Source of the DNA: Setophaga petechia
Lineage: Eukaryota; Chordata; Aves; Passeriformes; Parulidae
Length of the DNA stretch: 64,000 bases
NCBI GenBank assembly: GCA_024362935.1
Contig: JANCRA010000006.1
Coordinates: forward strand, 33,473,924-33,537,923
Direction: 5' to 3'
In this document: positions 34,012 through 42,663 of the stretch, one piece after another
Position numbering within the stretch: the first letter of the stretch is position 1
How the letters are laid out: every line of letters starts with the position of its first letter
Notes under the pieces: model-generated
Databases searched by the model: none
The model's input: only the letters and a program-made list of their open reading frames with translations
Told to the model about the DNA's origin: nothing
Program-made: the position numbers and the translations under genes

Positions 34012-36002
34012 GCTGGCAGCTGTGGCCCTGCCCGGCCCCGCAGCCGGGCCCGCCAGCCTGCGCCCCGCACGCCGCTCCCTGCCCCGGGCCATGCGGGCCG
34101 GCTCGGCCGCTGCTGGGCGCAGGCAGCGCCCGGCCGAGGGGCAGAGCCCGCGCCGAGCCTTCCCTGCCGCCGCTCCCCGCAGCTGCTGCAGGACGAGAGC
34201 CGAGCGGCCGAGCACCTGCGCTGGGCCCTGCCGCACCTGCAGAGCCCACAGAGGCCCCTGCGACAGGCGGCCGTCAGGCTGATGGGTGAGCCCCGAGCCC
34301 AGCGCCCCTCCCTGCCCCCGGCCCGGCCGCTGCCCCGGCTCCAGCGGGAGCCGCGCCCGGGCCGCTGCAGCCCCGCCCGCCCTCGGCGCTGCCGCCGCCC
34401 TCCCGCAGCCGAGCCCTCGGGCGGCAGCGTGCGGCAGGGCCGGCAGCTGCCCTGCCCGGGCAGGAGGGCGTGCGGCCGCAGGGTGGCAGCGCCCGTGTCG
34501 GGCAGCTGTGCCGACTGGCGCCGCCACGGGCTCTGTCCTGCCAGGGCTGGCCGGAGTGCTCATGGTGGGGCAGAAGGAGGAGCTCCAGGTCCTCAGTCAG
34601 GGTGAGTGGGGGCAGTCGCGGGGGTGCCAGCGGGGGCCGCCGGGGGCAGCTGCAAATCCCGGCTCCGGAGCTACAATCCCTGCCCGGGCTGCCGAGGGCT
34701 CTGCTCCCTGTGCGGACGAGGGGCGGCGGGGACAGAGCCCGGAGTGCTTTCAGGGACACGAGGGGCAGCCGAGGCCAGCACCTTCCGGCCCAAGCCCGTG
34801 TCTCCGGCTCCCTTCTGGCCATAGCAGGAGCCGGCTGGGATTGCCTGGCAGGAGTGTTTGCCTGGATTCCTGCAATCCGGCCTCTAACCGTGGCTCTGGG
34901 CTTCTTTTTTTCAACCCTTCAAGCCCTGAAGGAGTACGAGTGCCCTTTCTTCAGCAACCAATTTATCCAGCTGATGAAGTTCGAGGCAAGATCTGCCGAA
35001 CTTCGTCTGCAAGATCAGGAGAACCCGTGTCCTTGGGCAACCCCCAGTTGCCAATGAAGATGAGACCACCTGCAGAGCACAGGGGACCAGCTGGAACTCC
35101 AGGCACAGCTCTTGTTGGTCACAGCTGGGCCTGTGGGAAGCTCCAGGGGCTCCTGGCATCTCACTCCTTGTTGGCAGCTCCCTCCCCCTCTCCAGCCCCC
35201 AGGCCCTGCCCAGCCCCTTTTTTGCCTCCCAGTTCACCCCTTTGCTTTGCCTTCCCTTAATAACCAGTTTTAGCTTTGTCACTTTACCCACGTGTCCATG
35301 GAGCTGAAGTGGCAGAAACCCTGAGCCCCGGGACACGCAGGGCCCTGCTGCCGTTCTCTTCCACGCTGTGTTCTGTGCACGGGCAGAGAGGAACAAGGGC
35401 AGCTCAGGCTGCAAAGGTCCCTGTGCTGCTGCTCCAGTTGCACAGCACCATGGAGTTGAAGGTCGTGCTGAGCATGCTGAAGGGAACAAGGAGCCTGGGT
35501 TTTAGAAGAGCCAGCTTGAGGATGCACTGAAGGCAGCTGTGAGGGATTCCACAGCCTGCATCTATGGAGGGCAGAGGAGCTTGCAATGCTGGAAGTTTTT
35601 CACAGAGAGCTTCCTGAAAGCACAGCAATGCTCCATCCCTACACAGGGACAGGAAGAGGGCAGAAGCAGAGACCGTTGTGGCCTAACAATGAGCTCTGGG
35701 TGTGCCTGAAAGCAGCAGCAGCAGGGAGTGGCTGAGCCTCAGAGGCAGGACCGTCCCAGTGGCTGCAGTGTTGTCAGGCAGTGCCTGCAGGCTCGGTGTG
35801 GTTCTGGCAGCTGTGGTCTCCCTACAAGTGAGGAATGGCAGCCCCTGCCTCAGGCCCAGTCAGAAACCCAACCAAGCGAGACCAGAGGGAGGAGACCCTT
35901 TCCACCTCTCTTGGGCAGGGCTGCAAAACAGCCGCTGCATCTTCCTGCCCCTCTGTTTGGGGTGTGCTGAGCCCAGAGCCGGCCAGCTTGTGTCCTGCTG
36001 TA
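34012..36002 (+). repeat. Large inverted duplication, arm B (left part)
   Basis: Reverse complement of about 11,850-13,850. The left edge lies at the phrase GGGCTGGCAGCTGTGGCC. To its left the sequence (33.5-34.0 kb) has no counterpart next to arm A. The provirus interrupts this arm after CTGC at 36,002 (allowing for the TG shared with the LTR start at 35,999). Confidence 0.9.
34192..35057 (+). pseudogene. MROH 3' fragment (three exons) in arm B
   Basis: Inverted copy of the last three exons of the MROH gene at 12.8-17.0 kb: 34,192-34,285 (ESRAAEHLRWALPHLQSPQ), 34,545-34,601 (GVLMVGQKEELQVLSQ) and the terminal part to 35,057 (KEYECPFFSNQFIQLMKFE). Upstream exons are absent, because the duplication starts inside the preceding intron. 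The acceptor of the last exon, CCAG in arm A, reads CAAC here (about 34,912-34,916), so normal splicing is lost. A truncated duplicate, very probably a pseudogene. Confidence 0.8.
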
Positions 36003-36463
36003 ATAAGTAGCAATATGTTTGTTCATTAGTTAAATTAATAGCTGAATAATTTTTATAATATAAAAAGCAATAGTTAAATAGTTGTATTTGCTTATAACTG
36101 TAACAAAAGCTGACCTGGCAAGAATTGCTGAGCTTGCAGAAACGTATAGTGCTTAGAATTGCTGAGCTTGCAGAAAATGTATAGTGCTTTGGAAACATAT
36201 GGTTGTAGTTAAGTCCTATGAGACAAAGTCCACCCAGCAAACAAAGCAGGCCCCCCTTCTCCTTCAAGACCACCAGAACAGGATACGTCATCCCGAGAGG
36301 AGAAGAAATAAAAGACCAGACCCAGAAAGGGGGGCGCGGACTTTGAGAGCAGATTTCTCTCAGTCGCCCAGCGCTGAACTTTTGCTTGTCACTGCTTGCT
36401 TTATAATCAAATAAATTCTGATTGGGAAAAGAAATTTACATGGTAAGATTCTTCCTTATAACA
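35999..36463 (+). repeat. 5' LTR of the class I provirus (465 bp)
   Basis: Starts TGTAATAAG and ends CTTATAACA. U3 contains two adjacent 34-bp repeats (36,122-36,155 and 36,156-36,189; GAATTGCTGAGCTTGCAGAA each), a common enhancer arrangement. A TATA-like AATAAAAG lies at 36,307-36,314 and the polyadenylation signal AATAAA at 36,410-36,415, so R should begin about 36,335. Confidence 0.95.
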
Positions 36464-36465
36464 AA

Positions 36466-36483
36466 TGGTGCCGTGACTCGGAT
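36466..36483 (+). promoter_or_regulatory. Primer binding site, tRNA-His type
   Basis: TGGTGCCGTGACTCGGAT, two bases after the LTR end. This is the 18-nt His-type site known from HERV-H-like class I elements. Confidence 0.9.
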
Positions 36484-36664
36484 CCAGGAAACGGGGCCTA
36501 GAAACTTCGGGGAGGCGCCCCCACCCCTTTTGGTGGGCTCCGGAGATCCTTGGGCCACCCGGTAACCTGGACCTGACGAACCTAAATTTGGTGAGCAAGC
36601 AAAAGAGTATACCGGTAACCCTGTAAACTTTGTGCACGAAGATCCGAGCGAAGACGCAGGACGC

Positions 36665-36670
36665 GTGAGT
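36665..36670 (+). promoter_or_regulatory. Candidate major splice donor in the proviral leader
   Basis: GTGAGT followed by AT, about 180 bases after the primer site and 190 before the gag ATG. It is the best donor consensus in the leader. It would serve spliced env mRNA, and possibly the extra-ORF mRNA. A (GT)n run at about 36,810-36,838 also lies in the leader. Confidence 0.45.
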
Positions 36671-36853
36671 ATATAGGTGAACCGCTCGGTTGGGGTTGGG
36701 ATCCCAGGGCATGGTGAATGAGACGTCCAAGTGCGGACGAAGTGAAAAGGGACCCTCCAGTAGTGCAGTTCTCGTAGCCCGCGAGGGAGCGAGCCACGAC
36801 CGAGGGGTTGTGTGCGTGTGTGTGTGTGTGTGTGTGTGGAGGTGCCTTGGAAG

Positions 36854-38335
36854 ATGGGGCAGAAGGAAAGCAAGCCTTCTGATCCCATGGGGGAGGGCCC
36901 CCGGTTACCCTCAATACCAAAGGATAGTCCATTAGGATTAATGCTTAAGTATTGGGATGATTCTCCCTCCAGAAAGGGGAAGGATAAGGCAAAAATGATA
37001 AATTATTGCATGGTAGTGTGGGGCGGTAAGAAGCTGGAGTCAGGAAATGTTTATTGGCCCGTTTTCGGATCCTCCGAAGATTGGGTCTGCCAAGCCCTGA
37101 ACAGCTTTGTGAATTCTAAAGAGCCAGTAAACCTGGAAGAGAGTGTTTATGCTAAATTATGGTTGGTAGGAAGTGATGAACAAATGACTAAGTTGTTCCC
37201 CCTTAAGGGAAGTCAAGGAGAGGAAGACAGAAAGAAAAAGTCTCGACTAGAGGAAGAGACTCCTATTTACCCTCCCCCGTATGTACCACCACCAGCCCCT
37301 CCCGTACTCCTTCCAAACGTGCCTCCGACATCTGCTCCTAATCAACAGCAGGTCACGAACTCCCCGGATTGCAGGAGGCGTACTCGGAGTCAGATGAGGA
37401 CAGTAATTGATGAAGGAGAGAGCAGTGGGTTGTTCCCTCTCAGGGAAATAGCATTAGGAGGACCCCAAGCTGGGATGGGGTTTGTCACTGTCCCGTTAAA
37501 CTCGGGAGATGTGCGCGAATTTAAGAAAGAGATGGGAAAATTATTAGAAGACCCTATAGGAGTGGCAGAAAGGGTGGATCAGTTCCTAGGGCCAAACATA
37601 TATACTTGGGTGGAAATGCAGTCCATTTTAGGCATCCTATTTACAACAGAGGAAAGAGGGATGATCAGAAGGGCTGGGATGAGGATTTGGGACACCCAGC
37701 ATGTTCAAGGTCCTGCGGCTGATGTGAAATGGCCCTTACAAAATCCCAATGGGAACAATCAGGACCCCAACCATCGTGGTCATATGCAGGACTTAAGAGC
37801 TATCATAATCCAGGGCATACGAGAGGCTGTGCCCTGGGGACAAAATATAAGCAAGGCATTCAGAGAGTGCCAAGGAAAAGATGAAACCCCCACTGAATGG
37901 TTGGAAAGATTAAGGAAAAGCTTTCAGTTATACTCAGGGGTGGATCCGGACACGCCAATGGGGCAAGCACTCCTGAAAACACAGTTTGTAGCTAAATCAT
38001 GGGAAGACATTAGAAAGAAACTAGAAAAGTTAGAGGATTGGCAGGACAGAGGACTTGATGAATTGCTTAGGGAGGCCCAGAAGGTATATGTTAGATGGGA
38101 GGAGGAGGCACATAAAAGGCAAGTTCGGATGATGGTGGCGGCAGTCAGGGAGGGACAGCGAAACAACCCTCCACCACGGGAAAGAAATGGCATGAGGAGA
38201 GGTCCCCGGGATTTAGGAGGGCCCCCAACTGGAGGGAAAGAAGGAGCAGTGTGCTACTATTGTGGTGGGAAAGGACATATGAAGAGGGAATGTCGAAAGA
38301 GGCTTAGGGATGAAAAAATGTTTAAAGAAGATTAG
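36854..38335 (+). CDS. gag: Gag polyprotein of the class I provirus
   Basis: 493 codons. The start is the ATG of MGQKES, whose Gly-2 fits N-myristoylation for membrane targeting. The earlier in-frame start at 36,812 would read through the (GT)n tract and is unlikely. After matrix comes a Pro-rich spacer with a PPPY late-domain motif (about residue 140) that recruits ESCRT through WW-domain ligases. Capsid has the major homology region near residue 340 (GKDETPTEWLERLRKSFQLY), followed by a charged helix. Nucleocapsid has one CCHC knuckle (CYYCGGKGHMKREC, about residues 467-480). It ends at UAG, 38,333-38,335. No lesion is visible. Confidence 0.93.
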   Translation: MGQKESKPSDPMGEGPRLPSIPKDSPLGLMLKYWDDSPSRKGKDKAKMINYCMVVWGGKKLESGNVYWPVFGSSEDWVCQALNSFVNSKEPVNLEESVYAKLWLVGSDEQMTKLFPLKGSQGEEDRKKKSRLEEETPIYPPPYVPPPAPPVLLPNVPPTSAPNQQQVTNSPDCRRRTRSQMRTVIDEGESSGLFPLREIALGGPQAGMGFVTVPLNSGDVREFKKEMGKLLEDPIGVAERVDQFLGPNIYTWVEMQSILGILFTTEERGMIRRAGMRIWDTQHVQGPAADVKWPLQNPNGNNQDPNHRGHMQDLRAIIIQGIREAVPWGQNISKAFRECQGKDETPTEWLERLRKSFQLYSGVDPDTPMGQALLKTQFVAKSWEDIRKKLEKLEDWQDRGLDELLREAQKVYVRWEEEAHKRQVRMMVAAVREGQRNNPPPRERNGMRRGPRDLGGPPTGGKEGAVCYYCGGKGHMKRECRKRLRDEKMFKED

Positions 38336-38408
38336 GGAGGTCAAGGGCTCTATCTATTGGGGACCCAAATGTCATCGGAGCCCTTGGTAAAACTCAGAGT
38401 GGGTCCTC
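38333..38408 (+). promoter_or_regulatory. Stop-codon readthrough signal: UAG plus pseudoknot
   Basis: UAG is followed by GGAGGT. Stem 1 pairs CAAGGGCTC (38,342-38,350) with GAGCCCTTG (38,378-38,386), nine perfect pairs. Inside its loop GGGGACCC (38,359-38,366) can pair with GGGTCCTC (38,401-38,408), eight pairs with one G-U, giving an H-type pseudoknot. The UAG-GGAGGTCA start and the short spacer resemble the murine leukaemia virus gag-pol readthrough element. Pol continues in the same frame, so suppression of UAG would yield Gag-Pol. Confidence 0.85.
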
Positions 38409-41400
38409 AGCACACCCCCATAACCTTTCTTGTAGATACAGGGGCCGAGAGATCAACAGTTCAATCTTTGCCCCCAGGATGCAAGATCTCATCTTCCACA
38501 GTACAGGTTATTGGGGCAAGGGGAGAACCTTTCAAGGTTCCTGTAATTGAAGATGTTTTAATAGAATCAGAGAAGAAAATGGGGGTGGGATCACTATTAT
38601 TAGTCCCCGAAGCTGATTACAATTTATTAGGAAGAGATTTAATGGTGGAATTAGGGATAAATGTAAATATTGAAGAAAAACAGTTGAAAGTCAAGTTGTG
38701 CCCCTTACGGGTCACTGACGAAGAGAAAATCAACCCAGAAGTCTGGTATACCCCTGATACTGTAGGAAGATTAAATATAGAACCCTTCACAGTCAAAATT
38801 CAAAACCCAGAAATCCCAGTAAGAATAAAACAATATCCCATGTCAGATGAGGGGCGAAGGGGACTGAAACCAGAGGTAGAACGGTTAATCCGGCAAGGGC
38901 TCTTGGAACCTTGCATGTCTCCCTTCAACACCCCTATTCTGCCTGTAAAGAAACCAGATGGGAAATACCGATTAGTACATGATTTAAGGGAAATAAATAA
39001 GAGAACCATTGCCCGGTTTCCTGTAGTAGCAAACCCACACACATTGCTGAGCCAATTGAAACCAGATGATCAGTGGTATAGTGTTATAGATTTAAAAGAC
39101 GCCTTTTGGGCATGGCCCTTAAAGGAAGAATGTAGAGACTATTTTGCATTTGAATGGGAAGATCCCGATACTCACCGAAAGCAACAATTAAGGTGGACAG
39201 TACTTCCCCAGGGACACACTGAATCCCCAAATTTATTTGGGCAGGCACTAGAGCAAATAATGAGATCTTATACCCCAAACCAAGGAATAACTCTTGTTCA
39301 ATATGTAGGTGACTTATTAATTGCTGGAAAGAGCGAAGAATCAGTTAGGGAAGAGAGCATTAAGCTTCTAAACTTTTTAAGCATCCAGGGGCTGAAGGTG
39401 TCTAAAAGCAAACTGCAATTTGTAGAGGAAGAAGTAAAGTATCTAGGACACCGACTCAGTAAAGGAACTAAAACATTAGACCCAGGGAGGGTTAAGGGGA
39501 TCCTCTCCCTTCCTCCCCCAAGAAATAAGAGACAAATCAGGCAGCTATTGGGTCTCGTAGGATACTGCAGACAATGGATTGAAAACTTTAGTGGTAAGGT
39601 AAAATTTTTGTATGAAAAACTAACTGCTGAAGGTGTGATAAAATGGACTGAGAAGGATGATGAATCATTAGAACAATTAAAAGAGGAATTAGCCAACGCC
39701 CCAGTGCTAAGCCTCCCGGATGTTAGGAGGCCTTTCTATTTGTTCGTTAACACTGAGGCAGGAGTAGCATTTGGGGTGCTGGCTCAGGACTGGGCTGGCA
39801 GTCGAAAACCAGTAGCATTTATTTCTAAACTACTAGACCCCGTAAGTAGGGGGTGGCCAACATGTTTACAGATTATAGTGGCAACAGCCCTCTTAGTAGA
39901 GGAAGCTTTCAAAATTACTTATGGAGGAGAACTGAAAGTCTGTACCCCCCATAATATACGGGCAGTATTGCAACAAAAGGCAGAAAAATGGATAACAGAT
40001 GCAAGGCTCCTGAAATATGAGAGCATTTTGCTCTCATCTTCTAGGTTGAAACTTGAAACCACCTCTCTGCAAAACCCTGCAGAATTTTTGTTTGGATACC
40101 CACAGGAGAATTTAACCCATGACTGCCTACATAGTATAGAAAAGCAAACAAAAATTAGGCCAGACCTCGAAGAAGAAGAACTGGAAGAGGGAGAAAGGCT
40201 ATTTGTGGATGGATCCTCTAGGGTTGTCGAGGGAAAACGAATCTCTGGATATGCGGTTGTGGGAGGTAAAAATTTTGAAATAATAGAATCTGGACCTCTG
40301 AGTCCTAGTTGGTCAGCCCAGGCCTGTGAGTTCTATGCAGTATTGAGGGCCTTGAAACTCTTGGAAGCTAAAGTTGGGACCATCTATACGGACTCAAAGT
40401 ATGCCTTTGGAGTGGTACATACTTTTGGGAAAATTTGGGAAGAAAGAGGGTTAATAAACTCCCGAGGAAGAGAATTAATACATCAGGAACTAATTACTCA
40501 GGTACTACAAGCTTTAAGAGGCCCAAAGAAAATAGCAATAGTACATGTTAAAGGACATCAAAAGGGCCTCTCCCATCTGACTAGAGGAAACAACACAGCA
40601 GACAGAGAAGCGAAGGAAGCTGCCCTCAGAAAATTCCAGGGTCAGGGAATAAAAAAACCACTAGATAATAAGAAAATTCATGTCCTGAGCTTCACAGCCC
40701 AGGAAAAGGAGAAATTAGACAAAATGGGAATAAAAGACACTGGGGGTATTTGGAAATTGCCAGACGATAGAGAGGTGCTGCCAAAATCTATGGCCCGAAG
40801 AATAATGCAGCAACTGCATGACCAGACTCATTGGGGAACCCAAGCCTTAGTAGATCAATTTACCATTAAGTATATGTGTATAGGAATTTATGATATAGCA
40901 AAACAAGTAGTTAGGGGTTGTATAACATGCCAAAGAGTAAATAGACATCAAGTTAGAGAAAGGATTCCAGGAGGAAGGGAATTAGCACACCGGCCCTTTT
41001 CACATGTACAAATAGATTTTACCCAACTACCAAAAGTAGGGAGATACAAGTACTTATTGGTATTGGTAGATCATCTAACCCACTTTGTAGAAGCATACCC
41101 TACATCGCGGGCTACTGCAAATGTGGTAATTAAAACCTTGTTAGAAGAAATAATCCCCAGGTATGGAATTGTAGAAATACTAGACTCTGATAGGGGCCCC
41201 CATTTTGCAAACAAGGTAATGAGAGAGGTAACCATGGCCTTAGGCACTAAATGGCAATATCACACCCCTTGGCATCCTCAAAGCTCAGGGAGGGTGGAAA
41301 GGGCAAATGAAGAAATCAAGAAGCAACTCACCAAACTCATGGTAGAAACTAAAATGTCTTGGGTCAGATGTTTACCCATGGCACTGCTAAACATTAGAAC

Positions 41401-41860
41401 CCGACCCAGGACGGATGTAGGAATCTCTCCTTTTGAAATGCTTTATGGAATGCCTTATGACTTAGAACTCCCGGGAAACCATCCTTGTATACAAGATAGT
41501 CAAATTCAGAGTTATATACAACAGTTAATGAAACGGAGGGAAGAATTAAAAGGAAAAGGGCTATTGGTACAAAGACCCCCCTTGGATGTAATGATGCATA
41601 AACTTAAACCCGGAGATAGAGTTCTAATTAAGACTTGGAAAGAGACAACCCTAACACCCCAGTGGGAAGGTCCCTATGTTGTTCTGTTTACCACAGAAAC
41701 AGCCATCAGAACTGCTGAAAAAGGCTGGACACATGCAAGTCGGGTGAAAGGACCCATCACTGCAGACACCCCTTGGGAAGTGACCAGTCGCCCCGGAGAT
41801 CTACGGTTAACTCTTCGGAAGGCACAGAAGCCTGCACCCGTGGGTAATGTGAATGACTGA
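38336..41860 (+). CDS. pol: Pol polyprotein (protease, RT, RNase H, integrase), made by readthrough
   Basis: 1,174 codons in the gag frame after UAG. Protease: VDTGAERSTV (Asp near codon 34) and LLGRDLM. RT: HDLREINKRT, VIDLKDAFWAWPL and LPQGHTESPN; the catalytic motif reads YVGD at 39,302-39,313 instead of YVDD, so one metal-binding Asp is replaced by Gly and polymerase activity is expected to be lost. RNase H (from about codon 623): FVDGSSR, IYTDSKYAF, NTADREAK. Integrase: HDQTHWG...CITC zinc site, then IDFTQL, LDSDRGPHF and GRVERANEE as the DDE triad, and a GPY-type C-terminal domain (QWEGPYVV). It overlaps the next ORF by eight bases. Otherwise it is undamaged. Confidence 0.93.
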   Translation, partial: GGQGLYLLGTQMSSEPLVKLRVGPQHTPITFLVDTGAERSTVQSLPPGCKISSSTVQVIGARGEPFKVPVIEDVLIESEKKMGVGSLLLVPEADYNLLGRDLMVELGINVNIEEKQLKVKLCPLRVTDEEKINPEVWYTPDTVGRLNIEPFTVKIQNPEIPVRIKQYPMSDEGRRGLKPEVERLIRQGLLEPCMSPFNTPILPVKKPDGKYRLVHDLREINKRTIARFPVVANPHTLLSQLKPDDQWYSVIDLKDAFWAWPLKEECRDYFAFEWEDPDTHRKQQLRWTVLPQGHTESPNLFGQALEQIMRSYTPNQGITLVQYVGDLLIAGKSEESVREESIKLLNFLSIQGLKVSKSKLQFVEEEVKYLGHRLSKGTKTLDPGRVKGILSLPPPRNKRQIRQLLGLVGYCRQWIENFSGKVKFLYEKLTAEGVIKWTEKDDESLEQLKEELANAPVLSLPDVRRPFYLFVNTEAGVAFGVLAQDWAGSRKPVAFISKLLDPVSRGWPTCLQIIVATALLVEEAFKITYGGELKVCTPHNIRAVLQQKAEKWITDARLLKYESILLSSSRLKLETTSLQNPAEFLFGYPQENLTHDCLHSIEKQTKIRPDLEEEELEEGERLFVDGSSRVVEGKRISGYAVVGGKNFEIIESGPLSPSWSAQACEFYAVLRALKLLEAKVGTIYTDSKYAFGVVHTFGKIWEERGLINSRGRELIHQELITQVLQALRGPKKIAIVHVKGHQKGLSHLTRGNNTADREAKEAALRKFQGQGIKKPLDNKKIHVLSFTAQEKEKLDKMGIKDTGGIWKLPDDREVLPKSMARRIMQQLHDQTHWGTQALVDQFTIKYMCIGIYDIAKQVVRGCITCQRVNRHQVRERIPGGRELAHRPFSHVQIDFTQLPKVGRYKYLLVLVDHLTHFVEAYPTSRATANVVIKTLLEEIIPRYGIVEILDSDRGPHFANKVMREVTMALGTKWQYHTPWHPQSSGRVERANEEIKKQLTKLMVETKMSWVRCLPMALLNIRTRPRTDVGISPFEMLYGMPYDLELPGNHPCIQDSQIQSYIQQLMKRREELKGKGLLVQRPPLDVMMHKLKPGDRVLIKTWKETTLTPQWEGPYVVLFTTETAIRTAEKGWTHASRVKGPITADTPWEVTSRPGDLRLTLRKAQKPAPVGNVND

Positions 41861-42527
41861 ATTAGGGGACAGAGAACTGTACCGACTGAGACTCTTGGTA
41901 AGAAAACCCCTACAGGAACTGGAACGGGAGTTTAAGTGTCCTCTACCGTGGAAAACCTGGAATGAACTGACACTTGCTCTTTCAGTAGTGGCTGAAGTGA
42001 GGCGAGAATTATTCGATTGCACCGAGTGTCTTAAATGTCGGGAATCTTCTTGCCGGGTGTGGGTAAAAATCTTTTGTGGGGGCTGTAAAAACAAATGGTG
42101 GATTTTCCAGTCACAGTTGGTGGGAAGCACATGGTGTCTTACTTGTGATTGGCATTGGAGAAGAGCAAATCCATTGAGAGCCTTAAGACAATTCATACAA
42201 ATCCCTGGAGGGCGGGAGATCCCCGACAGAGAAGCAGTGTCACTAGTTGAAAACCTAGAACAGAGAAGGAATTGGGCCCTGGCATGGGAATTCCAACACC
42301 AATTGCATAGGATTACAAGTCAAAACCAGACAGTCATATTAACTACCTTGTGTAAGAAGGGAATCCATGTTCCTCTGGTGTGGCAAGTGAGGCCTGACGA
42401 GTGGAATACCACGATTCGCCGCTATTCCCGAGTTCATAAACAACAAAAACGTAAAGAACGTAGGGAAGAGCAACGCAACTCTAGGAAATTGAGAGAAAAG
42501 GGAATAAAGACAGAGGGTGAACCCTAA
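41853..42527 (+). CDS. Extra 224-codon Cys-rich ORF between pol and env (unknown accessory protein)
   Basis: The ORF starts at an ATG that overlaps the pol stop (ATGACTGA, eight shared bases). It runs 224 codons in a different frame and ends 136 bases before the first env ATG. Residues 29-98 hold nine cysteines, including C56-x2-C59-x2-C62, C75-x2-C78 and C95-x2-C98, which looks like a zinc-binding module; it is also Trp-rich (NKWWIF, CDWHWRR). The C-terminus is strongly basic (KQQKRKERREEQRN), suiting nuclear entry or RNA binding. There is no signal peptide. Simple class I retroviruses have no gene here. I know no family that matches. It could be a viral regulatory protein or a captured host sequence; it could also be a chance frame, but length, Cys pairing and lack of lesions argue otherwise. 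Confidence 0.7.
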   Translation: MTELGDRELYRLRLLVRKPLQELEREFKCPLPWKTWNELTLALSVVAEVRRELFDCTECLKCRESSCRVWVKIFCGGCKNKWWIFQSQLVGSTWCLTCDWHWRRANPLRALRQFIQIPGGREIPDREAVSLVENLEQRRNWALAWEFQHQLHRITSQNQTVILTTLCKKGIHVPLVWQVRPDEWNTTIRRYSRVHKQQKRKERREEQRNSRKLREKGIKTEGEP

Positions 42528-42663
42528 GTAGGTGTGAGACTTAGGTCTGTAAAGCTCGCTGGGGACAGCAGAGTTCTTCATAAAACCAAGGAGATCCTTT
42601 GCCTGGAGGCCAGAAAGCCTGCCCTTAGGAGTGGGGGCAGGAGTTAAGGAGATAGCCCAAATA

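Noticed and set aside
36812..36853. Upstream gag start at 36,812
   Set aside because: It would translate the (GT)n tract as alternating Cys and Val. The downstream MGQ start has the expected myristoylation context.
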